This document shows, piece by piece, positions 11,301-22,072 of a stretch of DNA of 64,000 nt. Numbering within the stretch: position 1 is the stretch's first letter; every line of letters begins with the position of its first letter. This DNA is from Pontederia crassipes (Eukaryota; Streptophyta; Magnoliopsida; Commelinales; Pontederiaceae). The notes beneath the pieces were generated by a model. The model was not told where the DNA came from and searched no databases. It was given only the letters and a program-made list of their open reading frames with translations. Position numbers and translations under genes: made by a program. The stretch spans positions 25,287,189 through 25,351,188 of the forward strand of contig CM060186.1 of NCBI GenBank assembly GCA_030549335.1, written 5' to 3'.

Positions 11301-13109
11301 TTGATTTATTTAGGCAGTCAATCAATATTTTGAGTAGACTTTAATTCGTTATTAGAAATCAACTAAATATTTTTCTAGTGAAAGTAGTTTGTCTATATTT
11401 TTTTATTTCATCATCCTAAGGTCCTGCACATAATTAGATTTATCTAGTTTAACCTTTTACTTTTTTTATTTTTAATTTTTGGAACACTTTTATCCAATAA
11501 ATATAATCTTCTATTAACCGTTGAGATTAAATAGTTAAATAAATTAACTCATAGTGGGACGACAACTTTAACTCTTAACTATTTTATTACTTCACTTGAT
11601 TAATGCACTTTTACATGTATTTATTATGATTTTTGGCATCTTGAACATGCTTGCATATAGGTATGTGATTAAATTCATTAAATGCTGCAGGACGACGCCT
11701 TAAATTAATCAAGGTATCAGTGGCGATACTTGAAGATTAAATTGAACCACATGAAGTTAATTTCCACAGTTTCATCATGCATGGATCTGATGGATGCAGC
11801 TCCTGGGTTTAAGGTTTTCCACACATATATGCTTCATTTTTCTTCTCCACACATATATCATACCGTTCGATCGAGCTGGTTCTGTGCTGCCACAGAGCCA
11901 CAATGTTGACTGTTGAGGGCTACGTGCTTATACCTATATATACGCAATGAATTGTGGATCGCTGAGCAGCGTACATATACATCAGTATTTTTTTACGTCC
12001 GCGGATACTCCATGGCCACAGGATCATAAGCTTCAGGACCATTTTTGGAAAGCTTAACTAATTAAGTGCATTATGTTAATCTTGAGGCTTATTGCACTTA
12101 CCAAGTCTTTATCCATGACCATCCCTGAGGTTAAGGGGACGAAGCTTCCACCGTGTTTGCGTTGTATCCGTCAATGCACCATGCTTCGTGGTCGTGAGCT
12201 CCATACATCCAGGAATTGATGTATTCCATCGATCAATAGCGACGTGCAATACCCCCCCCCCCCCCCCTTCTGTTTCTGGTACATCTCCTCTCAACCATGC
12301 AGTGCATGCATGCTGAATGTATCATATTTTTTTTTCCTATTTTTCTCTGATCGCTTAACGTATGTTTCATGTACGCCCATGAGAGGTCTGCATCATGTGT
12401 ACTGGAATCGCTTATCAGATGAGCATTGCGTACATGTATCAACAGCAGAGCAGACCAGCTCTTTGTTCTACGTGTCGCTTGATACCTCCATGCATAATGG
12501 TCGCAGGACCACTGTGCCTGGGGCTGGGGCTTTCAGACGAGATGGAAGCTAAATTTGTGTCAAAACGCCCATAAAGATATATGTCGATTTCGAGAGCTCG
12601 CAGTTTACCTTGGTGTGTGCTTATCAGAATGGCTGCACAGCAGTTGAATGAATCAGCAGACTGATGAATCTGTGCTTCTTGGACTTTCCACTTGCATGCT
12701 TCTGGCCGACAGATTAATTGACGTGAGATTCCTTTTTTTTCAGTACTTTTCACTTGCAAGCACGTTCACATTGTTACGCAATTATTGTACAGCATCTACA
12801 GATCACTGCATGAAGGATTAGTCACACGTTTCCAAACTGATCATATATTAGGTACTTCTGTGTACGCTATATGATTCGTATATGAAAGATCAAATGCATC
12901 ATTGATGTAACTAGTCACTTGCAGTTTTTATACAAGCGATTTCCTTATGCACAAATTTTTTTTTCAAGTAAGCAGCTTTTGCTTTTCTATCCTTTTGTCA
13001 CCCTCCATATCATAGAAGCAGTCAGATCATCCAACTCACGCAGACGGTAACTCTCAATCCACCATGGACCCTGGCTAATTTATTATTCCTTCTATGTACA
13101 ATATGGTTA
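8391..13109. other. Long intergenic stretch with no recognisable gene
   Basis: Mostly AT-rich. Open frames at 10576-10947 (minus), 12244-12552 (plus) and 12439-12759 (minus) have no recognisable domain. Between about 11690 and 12800 composition is more balanced and could hold distal regulatory DNA or a gene relic. A fragment at about 11460-11640 resembles the 3' part of the LTR family found at 40-45 kb. Confidence 0.45.
12252..12267. repeat. Poly-C tract, 16 C
   Basis: A homopolymer of 16 cytosines in AT-rich surroundings. Its length is prone to sequencing and polymerase error. Confidence 0.9.
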
Positions 13110-14965
13110 TGATGAATTCAACTAGTTAGTATTTTATCTAAATATTGTTGTTTTACTTTTCTAAATGTTTAGATTATTTGAACTTTGGTTGTAAATGTCT
13201 ATAAATAGACACACTCTTTTATTGTTATGAAGTTCAATTAATATCCAATTATTTTAAAAAAATTGTGTGATCTTTTTGTCGAAATTTATTGAATTGTTGT
13301 TGATATTTTGAATCATCAACCTCTTTCAAAATTTGTCTGAAAATTGTATTCACCTTCCCTTTACTATCCCCATTGTGTCAAGGTCTCTTCATCCTTGTGC
13401 TCATCTTCTTTAGATCCATGTTTTTTTATTTTTATTTAGTTTTAGTCATCCTTATAGATAAAAAATAAAGGTTTATGTTTTTTCATCTTGGATTTGATTA
13501 AAGTTCTTTTATTTCATTATTTTTTCATCTAATTATTATTTACTTGCTAAAACAATACTGTGTTCTTTTAACTTTTTTTATCATTATTGACATTTTCTTT
13601 CCTTCTCTGCAATAATCCATTTCATATTTTATTTTTCTTCACCGTACATCCAAATATTTCACCATGCTAAATGTTTTATTTCCTTCTTAACCAAAGTTCA
13701 TCTTTATATTTTCTTTAATTTTTTTTATCTCCAATTGATCATATATTTTTTTATTAATTTTTCTCCCACATGATTTATTAGCTATATTCTTTTTACTTTA
13801 TTTTTGTCTTATTTTTTTATTTTTATTTAACTAAAAAGATGGGGATATAACCACTTTCATTTAATGAAAAATTTTACATCAATACATTTTTACACTGAAT
13901 ATCTAAGATTGATTATTTCTTTGATTTTTGGATGATTCAGACTCTCAACGAGCCAAATTAGTTGCACAACAATTTAGTGTTAGCTTGGTGGAAAAAGATC
14001 AAGAGACTTCGACCTTGTTTTAGCTCGGTGGAAAGAGATCAAGAGACTTTGGTCTTGTTGTCAGATGCAACCTCTTCGAACTTGAAGAAAATTGAAATAA
14101 AAAATTTATTGCAAGAGCACTTCCTACCTCCGTCTTACTAGCATACCATTTTTCAACAAGCACATTAACACCAATAAGATATGCGAGATTTAATACAAAA
14201 ATTACAAATTTATTTGAATTCGATTGAGAAAGTTCTATAACGATTGAAGAAAATAATCACTCAAATGACTACTCCTTGAGAGAATATACTTATATTGAGT
14301 TGGATGAAAAATTGAGGTTAATTGCGCCAGTTAAAAAAGTGATTCATTTTAAATACTTCATATTGACATGGATTCTTGAAAGTTTTTAGTTGACGTCAGT
14401 GATTTTACTTTTTTGAGGATTTCATCTTGAAGCCAAGTTCTTAGCATAAATTCATATTATAAATTTTACATCACGATGATTTATCTAATAAGTTGAGAAA
14501 GAATATAAGACCACTTTGAGATGCCAAGCATGAATCTCTAGATTTCATTTTTGTAGTTTGAGGTCAAACTCTTTTGAAGAGAGAAAGATTGCTATAGATA
14601 GATATGATAAATTTAATTAGTATCTATTCTTATCTAAATATTGTTATTTTTTTTAAGGTTTATTTTAGATTTGATAGGGAATAGTTGAATTCCTTGTTGG
14701 GTGGAAATTCTAGTTGTGGGTTGAGGTGCTAGATCCACTTGTAAATACTTATAAATAAGCATAAGATCTTCAATTATTAGTCAATTTAATTAATATCTTA
14801 TTATTTTATAAACATGTGTGATTTTATTTTTTGGTGATTTTTTTATTTTCGATGAATTTTGAATTTATCAAGTTATTGAAGTGATTTGAATCCTCAACCT
14901 TTTCTGAGTTTCCTTCAAAAGTTGTAATCTTCTTCGTCGGATGAACCACTTTTGTTGCACGTCTC
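13110..14965 (+). mobile_element. Decayed LTR retroelement, non-autonomous, both LTRs degenerate
   Basis: Two divergent direct repeats share TGAT(A/G)AATT, then ATCTAAATATTGTT, then a TATAAATA box, then ATTTTGAAT..CTCAACCT. The left copy is about 13110-13375 and the right about 14605-14965. Just before the right copy, 14560-14592 reads like a gypsy polyprotein tail and PPT (GGTCAAACTCTTTTGAAGAG). The interior is about 1.2 kb of stop-filled AT-rich DNA. LTR borders are approximate and no TSD was confirmed. Confidence 0.5.
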
Positions 14966-15782
14966 ACTATCATAGATGACATTTTTAATATTTTTTTATG
15001 TTTACAAAAATCGAACTAGATATTTACTTAAATGGTGACAAGTCAATTCTCCACCCTAATCCGGTGAATGTCTGGCTTCATTATTGTTTTATTTGGAATA
15101 TAATTACTTTATTCAGAAGAACTAGTATTACTATTATTTTTTTCTAATTGGTGCCTAGAATAAAATTATTCTAGCGAATTGTGTATCTCTTAAATTTACT
15201 GTTTGCAAAGAATATATTTTGATTTTAATTCTAATTGTGCCCCTCATTATTACATGATATTATCTAAAATTTATACGGGTGATTGAATGAATATGACATA
15301 ATAAGGTTTTATTCTGCTGTTTACTCCATTGCCCGTATTCGTCCTTTTGTTATACTACCACTCAGTTTGGTGAAAATTTCCAACAGAAACAACTATCTAC
15401 ATAACCACGAAATAAATGACTTCGCAACAACATAAATTCATAAACAGAAGGAAATTTTTTTATCGAAATAAAATGAGTTATTTAAATATACGAGGCAAAG
15501 GCCATATTTCGTTTTTTTTTTCGGTGAAGACAAAGGCCAACGTTGGAAGAAAACTGTGGGTGTTTGCACGAATTCCTATCTTTTCAGTCAAAATTACTCA
15601 CGCCCAGAATAATTAATATCTAACTAATCTATTATTTGAACAGGAGCAAGAAGATAAACTCTAGTCCAATTAATGACTCCAATAATTTCGAATACCCCAA
15701 CTAATAAGTATATTCACTAATCACCGATTGAATTTGGTCATTAGCAAACGGATTGTGCGTGCTTTTTTCACTATATATATAA

Positions 15783-15823
<41 letters not shown>

Positions 15824-16300
15824 TTCTTTTGGCTCTTCCATCTAGAAATAACAGGGAATATATCTTCTGATATAGGCACCTAAAATGTCAGAAGAATTAC
15901 GTCATCTGCCTTACTGATTCCACTTCACATAAAATCTGACAGATATGCTTCTAAAATTCTGCATATGATCGTATGCTAATTTTAATAACTTACTGCTGTT
16001 AAAGATACATCTAGGATCACTGAAATCTATCAATAAATCAACTTTTGTCTAGTTTCCTTGTATCAATTTGTTACATGCATGCATGCAGTTCAGGGCTGCA
16101 CTTATGTCCATAGCAAACTAAGAAATGTGTATATGTACACAAGTAAAGATTGCATGATAATTTGATAAGATAACCTAGACAAACATGCATAACATTTTCT
16201 ATTTCAATAGCGAGCAGCGATTCAATAAAGGTTACATATCTCTGAAGCATATATATAGATACCATAAAAAGAACCAAGTTAAATCGTGGCGTGAACTTTC
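14966..16300. other. Intergenic, upstream of the MYB gene; (AT)n microsatellite
   Basis: No gene. An (AT)n run lies at about 15771-15818. The remainder is the distal upstream region of the MYB gene. Confidence 0.55.
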
Positions 16301-16322
16301 CCAATGCAGTCAAATTTTGATA

Positions 16323-16330
16323 CACGTGGC
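16323..16330 (+). promoter_or_regulatory. ABRE/G-box CACGTGGC upstream of MYB
   Basis: A perfect CACGTGGC core about 160 bp upstream of the TATA box and 359 bp upstream of the ATG. bZIP (ABF/AREB) and bHLH factors bind this core. W-box cores (TTGACT) lie at 16359-16364 and 16401-16406. Abscisic-acid or stress control is an inference consistent with the MYB60 family. Confidence 0.5.
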
Positions 16331-16481
16331 CGGAGAAAGGAGAGAGAAAACAAGAATGTTGACTTTAGCTGGAGAGAGCACTGCACCATGCTGTCCACAT
16401 TTGACTCGTCTGGCATCCAAGTTAAGCCTTTAAGGTCAGCTGGGACCATCAACCCCCACACCATCCCTCAAGTCTCTTGTG

Positions 16482-16492
16482 TATATATATTA
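16482..16492 (+). promoter_or_regulatory. TATA box of the MYB gene
   Basis: TATATATATTA lies about 200 bp upstream of the start codon. The expected leader (about 16515-16688) is pyrimidine/purine mixed and has no upstream ATG, so the first ATG after the TATA box is the MYB start. Confidence 0.6.
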
Positions 16493-16688
16493 ATCCCCGG
16501 AGAGCTCAGAAAAAAACACACATCGCCTTGGACCCTTGTCTCAGCTAAGAGTCTGGAAGAAGACAAGAGGTTGCAAGAAGTAGCAGCTGAAGAAAGCATA
16601 CACCTCCAACTCATATATCTCTTTCTCAGTACAGCCTTTCCATATAAAGTTCTGAACGGATCACAAGCAACAAAAGGAGGTCGTCGAG

Positions 16689-17776
16689 ATGGGAAGGCCA
16701 CCATGCTGTGACAAGGTTGGTGTCAAAAAAGGTCCTTGGACACCAGAAGAGGACATAATCCTGGTCAGCTACATCCAAGAGCATGGCCCCGGCAACTGGA
16801 GGACTGTTCCGACTAGCACTGGTGAGCTCCCTTGTTATGCTTATTGATCGATCCCCTTGTTTTTTTTTCCTGTCTTTTAAATGTATATGTGAATGCATAA
16901 TTTATATATCTTGACCGTTTTGTACAGGATTAATGAGATGCAGCAAGAGTTGCAGGCTCAGGTGGACTAATTACCTCAGGCCAGGGATAAAACGTGGCAA
17001 CTTCACTGACCATGAGGAGAAATTGATCATTCACCTCCAAGCTCTCTTAGGAAACAGGTGAGATCATTAATCAGTAAGAGATCCATGCAATTTGGTTACT
17101 GTTCACTTGCAACCATATGGATCAGTCTTGTTCAATGTAAATTTTACTACTTTCCATTGGTCTGATTTTAACTACTGCTGAATTATGCAGATGGGCGGCA
17201 ATAGCTTCTTATCTACCCGAAAGAACTGACAATGACATCAAGAACTACTGGAACACGCATCTGAGGAAGAAGCTTAGAAAGCTGGAAACTGGCGACGATG
17301 AGCCAAAGAGCTACAAATCGATGTCCAAGGGAAAGTGGGAGAGGTGCCTGCAGACCGACATCCACATGGCCAAGCGGGCTCTAAGCGAGGCTTTGTCAAT
17401 GGATAAGCAGGCGAATTCTGAATCTGAACAGTCAAAGACGACGGCTCACAGCTGCCACAACCACTGCCATGATAACGCCGCCGGCAGGACCTATGCATCG
17501 AGCGCGGAGAACATATCCAAACTCCTTGAGGGATGGATGAGGAGCGCTTCGCCCAAGAACCAGGGCTCATCTGACTCCACCTCGAGCCAGGGAGCTGTGA
17601 GCGCCTCCAACTGCGCCATGTCGTTGCCGGAGCATCTGCTGTTCGGGGCGCAATCCAAGCCGGAGTCGCAGAAGGCGCAGCAAGCGCAACCTTTCTCCTT
17701 GCTCGAGTCATGGCTGTTCGATGAGAACGTCGGCCAAGTCCACGACAACCTCCTCAACATGGCCGAACTGTTCTAG
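16689..17776 (+). CDS. MYB60: R2R3-MYB transcription factor, subgroup 1, MYB60-like
   Basis: Three exons: 16689-16821, 16928-17057 and 17191-17776, with GT-AG introns of 106 and 133 nt. The joined frame is 849 nt, 282 residues. The start reads [17 protein letters not shown], the canonical R2R3-MYB start. R2 is about residues 11-63 and includes [14 protein letters not shown]3 is about residues 64-115 and includes [19 protein letters not shown]. The regular tryptophans are present. Intron positions are the conserved ones of the family. R3 lacks the bHLH-binding signature, as expected of subgroup 1 (MYB30/31/60/94/96). [18 protein letters not shown] and [10 protein letters not shown] in the C-terminal part are subgroup 1 motifs and favour MYB60, a nuclear regulator of stomatal opening and guard-cell gene expression in Arabidopsis and grape. 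The frame is intact. Exon 3 is much more GC-rich than the surrounding DNA. A related member (MYB30 or MYB96 type) is the main alternative. Confidence 0.95.
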
Positions 17777-18598
17777 CTACAAGGAGGACATACCTCTCTT
17801 CTTAGATTTTAATTTTAATATTTTCTACTTCTACAGGGTCAAGGTTCAAGGTCATCTCAGTCCAAACATGTGATCAGAAATATAAAAAAAGAAAAGCATG
17901 GATGAATCATCGTCCAAAAAGTGTATATTACTCAGGTCAAGTTAAGTTAGAGAATTGTTCCTCTTAGTGATGTGAAGGTTATGTTATTTTCTTCCTGAGA
18001 AAGGAAAAGAAGAAGATAATGTAATTTTCCTTCAGGCCGGATTCAGTACGCTGTACGCAGTTATATATTTATATTTTCTACATATATATATCTTCCACCG
18101 ATACCAGAAAGCATACATTTCTATAAATGGAGTGGAGAAAAAATAGTGTCTGATAGCATAAAGGATAAGAACATAATTAATTCGTGATGGCCGCTTTTCT
18201 GAAGTCTGACAAGAAAAAAACGCATTTTTTATTTTGTATGTAGTGCTGATGCCAACTTGTGTAAAACTCGTTTATGTAGTGTCTAGTGCTACTAACCTAG
18301 GAGATATACGTGTATGATTGTGAAGTGTGAATTGTCGTAAGTGGCCGGTTTCCCATCGTAATCACCGTGGCATATATGTTGTCTTATTCATCTTCGTCGC
18401 TTCATTCGATATATATATATATATATATATATATGTAGATCGATGTTTATTTCCTTCGGAGGCTGTACGTGCTTGCACACAAAATTATTGATCTACATGT
18501 TTCGTTTCTCCTTTTTCCCTTCAACCATCCATGATTGTATTAGATTTTTCTCCTACCAGAACATTTCTAGCTGATGAATAGGCTGGACGTGACCAAGA
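17777..18598. other. MYB 3' UTR and flank; (AT)n microsatellite
   Basis: The first 300-350 bp is probably 3' UTR. An (AT)n run lies at 18410-18434. A CTACCAGAACAT motif at 18553-18564 matches the right terminus of the CACTA derivative at 25083-26036 and may be a relic terminus. Confidence 0.5.
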
Positions 18599-19419
18599 CT
18601 CTACGTCCAGAAAAATCTCATTTATTGACGGGTCATTTTCGACGGACGAAATTTCTTCTAAAGTATCGAAAGAATTTTCGATAGATGAAAATATTCGTGA
18701 TAATTATGGACCGAGTAGTTTTGAATGGCCACGGCCGTCTAAACTTATGACAATTTACTAACCATCGATAGTTTAGAGGAATGAACAATCGTCGAAACTT
18801 TAGATGCTCGTAATCGTCGAAATAAGGTGGATAAACGCGATTAATTTTTCATGGCATTTATCGACGGTTCAGACCGTCCAAATTTTCGAGGTTCTATATC
18901 TGCGATAATTTCGACTATTACAAGATACAACAGTCGATAATGTCATTATAAGATTAATATATTTACATTGTAGCCAATGTTCGATGTATACATTATTATA
19001 ATAAATTGACGATAAATCTACTTAAAAATTGGTAAATTTGTATATTCCACAGACACGATAGATTCATCTGTATAAATGAGTTCACTTATTCTTCAGGTTA
19101 ATGTTCTAATATCATCGTTATAACTATAGAACCATCCATTCATATAGCATATATAAGTCAACTGTTATATGTCAAATATATAAGTTCTTTCGTATATAAA
19201 AAGTTATACCACGATATATCATTTCTTACTTTTCAATTACACAACGAAGTGCCATCAAAGATTATCGACATACATAAAATTAAAGTTGAATTAAATAAGA
19301 TTTCAATGATATATCTTGATATTATAATAAATTGAGTTAATACTATATTTTAGTAATTTCACTTTCGACGGTTCTAACCGTCAAAATATTGAATAATATA
19401 TATTATACCTATTAAATTG

Positions 19420-20540
19420 ATAAAGAATGGTGTTCTGATGGATAGGACCTTTGAAACTTTCGAGGGTTAAGACAACCGACGAAACCTCCTACTGTCCGAA
19501 ATGTCCAAATTTGAATTAATATTTTATAGTATTGATTTAAGTTTCGATGATTCCGTTAGATAATGTTTTTTTATGTAATGGCAATATACCTATTAATATA
19601 AATATTTTATGTTCCGACGGCTCGAGCCGTTCAAACTTTTGAGGGTTCGACGAATCATCAAAACTTCCAACGATTGTAATCGTCAGAATTTGAATTGATA
19701 TTATATATTATTTCTTACATTTTGACGGTACGTTAGATTACATATATATTATATATGTAATGGTAATATACTTATTAATATAATTATTTTTTTACGTAAC
19801 GACGGTTCGGGCCGTCGAAACTTTTGAGGGTTCAGAGAACTGCCGAAACTTTCAACGATTCAAACCGTCAAAAATTGAAGTGATATTTTATATTATTTAT
19901 TTAAGTTTTGACGGTTCCGACCATCGAAACATAAGATATATTATATTATATATGTAACGGTAATATATCTATTAATACCGTCAAAACATAAATATACATA
20001 TATATATTTATGTTTCGACGGTTTGAGCCGTTGAAACTTTCGAGGGTTCAGAGAACCATCAAAACTTTCAGCGGTTCGAACTGTGAGAATTTGAATTGAT
20101 ATTTTATATTATTTATTTATATTTTGACGGTTCTGACCATCGAAACATAAAATATACTATATTATATATGTAACGGCAATTACCTAGCAATATGTATATT
20201 TTTTTTTATTTTTCAACAGTTTGAGCCGTCGAAACTTGCGAGGGTTCAATGAACCGTCGAAACTTTTAGCGATCAGAACCGTCAAAATTTGAATTGACAT
20301 TTAATATTATTTATTTACGTTTCACATAAGATATACTATATTATATATGTAACAGTAATATATCTAGTAATCTATATATATATGTATATATATATTTCGA
20401 CAGATTGACCCATTGAAATTTTTTAGGGTTTCGAGAACCATCGAAACTTTCAACGGTTGGGACTGTCAAAATTTGAATTGATATTTTATATTATTCATTT
20501 ACGTTTCGATGGTTCTTACTGTCGAAAATTGATAGACTCT
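19420..20540. repeat. Tandem subterminal repeat array of the CACTA element
   Basis: Six degenerate units, each containing a GACGGTT..ACCGTC palindrome, the block CTTTTGAGGGTTCAGAGAAC, a stretch TTGAATTGATATTTTATATT and an AT-rich spacer with TATATGTAACGGTAATATA. The marker GAGGGTT (AGGGTT in the last unit) falls near 19462, 19641, 19826, 20042, 20240 and 20424, so the period is about 180-216 bp. In Spm the subterminal repeats bind TNPA, and these palindromes are the likely counterpart (inference). Confidence 0.8.
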
Positions 20541-20559
20541 CCCTTATAAGTAGCCGACA

Positions 20560-21362
20560 CTTTGGTTTCATCTTCCGGTTCTTCTTCGCCTGCAAAAATT
20601 GCCATCCGACCGCCCACGTTCGTCGCCGCCTGTTCTATCATCCGGCCACTACTCCCTTTTTGCTCCACTGGCGACTTCCGATCCGGCCTGTCGCTGCAAT
20701 CGCGTCGCTGCGCCGCCACCTTCCCCTGCAAAAAGAACATCGTTGGCTATCCCCTTCGGCCGTCGCCTGATCCGTCGGTCTGCTGCTGCAGCCGCTGTAG
20801 TCGCTCCGCTCCGTCGCGGTTGTAACTGCACTGGTCTGTCACCACCCTGTCGATGAAATCGTTCAGCTCCACCGTTGGCCCATCATTGCAACCGCTCCAC
20901 TGCCGGCCGTAGGTACGTTCGACCACCCCCTTCCGTCCGCTCCCCTCCACCCTTCCCCACGCCGTTGTTCGATTCGGCCATGGCCGGCCACATCTGGCCG
21001 CAGCGGCTACATCCGACCACTTTTGGGATTGTTCGTGGCCAGTTCCGGCCGTTTGCGGCCGCAGCGGCCGAATTTGGCCGGTTGCGGCCAGATCCAGCCG
21101 CTCGCGGTCGCGATGACCACATCCAGCAGCTCGCAGACACGGCGACAAAATCCGACCATGGCGGCCACTTCAGGGCGTTCGCGATCTGGCCACCGTGGGC
21201 AGATCGGCCACTTCGGGGCGTTCGCGATCTGGCCACCGCGGGCAGATCAGCCACTTTGGGGCGCTCGTGGACGCGGCGGCCAGATCTGGCCGCTGCGGCT
21301 AGATCCGGGTGCTCGCAGCCGCGTCGGCCACTTTCGGGCGCTCGTAGGCGCGGCGGCCACAT
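20560..21362. other. GC-rich island of the CACTA element
   Basis: About 800 bp rich in GGCCGC, CCGATC and CGCGGC words, in contrast to the AT-rich flanks. A tandem pair with a period of about 44-45 bp (GGCGTTCGCGATCTGGCC core) occupies about 21163-21255 with degenerate copies following. Long open frames on both strands are a by-product of the GC repeats. In maize Spm a GC-rich first exon (downstream control region) follows the promoter and subterminal repeats, and this island has the same relative position. Confidence 0.55.
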
Positions 21363-22072
21363 GTTCAGTTTAATTTTTTTTAACTCATGTATGTTGATGT
21401 ACTTGCATTTGACTAACATGACAGTACTCTCGTTTGATAAGCATTGTGAGCTTTCTCGTTTCAACAACTTCAAAAGTGTAAGAATGCTAATCGGGTGTTA
21501 CATAAGTCTGAAGATATTATTTTTGTTGTCTTATGTTCCATTTATATGAAAGTTATTGGAATTCTCTTATTATCTCCGTAAGTGTTGTGTGTCATTTCAA
21601 AAGATGTAAGTTATTTATTTTTGACAAATTATTATTTTTATGATTTGGTTGGCAAATATGATTTCTATTTAGATTGTTATTTATAAAATACGTAATATCT
21701 TTAGATTCTCTGTTTTAGTTTTTGTTAATTAGTAGCAATGTCTTCTTTTAAATTGCAAATGTGATTACTTTTTGTTTAAGATGATTTTTTAATATTTTAT
21801 TTAGAACATTTCTTATTCACAAAATTTCTTAACGATATTTAATATGTTCAATTTTGATGTCTGAAATACATGTGATAGCGATATTTAATTCAATAGTTAC
21901 CGTTTGTTTATTCAAGTTTTAGCATCATTAAAATACTTGTGTAGTGAAAGGATTAAATAATGAACAAAAGTTTGTGAAATGTCTGGAGACATATATGGAG
22001 ATAAAAATGATTTGCCTCTTCTTCCAAGACTTAATAAATTAATTAATCTAATATGCAAATGATGCAAAAATT

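Noticed and set aside
12439..12759. Minus-strand frame of 106 codons and overlapping plus-strand frame
   Set aside because: No recognisable protein and both strands open in the same place, as expected by chance in a balanced-composition stretch.
16304..16711. Open frame of 135 codons overlapping the MYB start
   Set aside because: It spans the promoter, TATA box and leader of the MYB gene in another frame and shows no family similarity.
20875..21549. Open frame of 224 codons (and 196 codons antisense at 20883-21473)
   Set aside because: Both lie over GC-rich internal repeats of a CACTA element, are low in complexity and have no recognisable domain.
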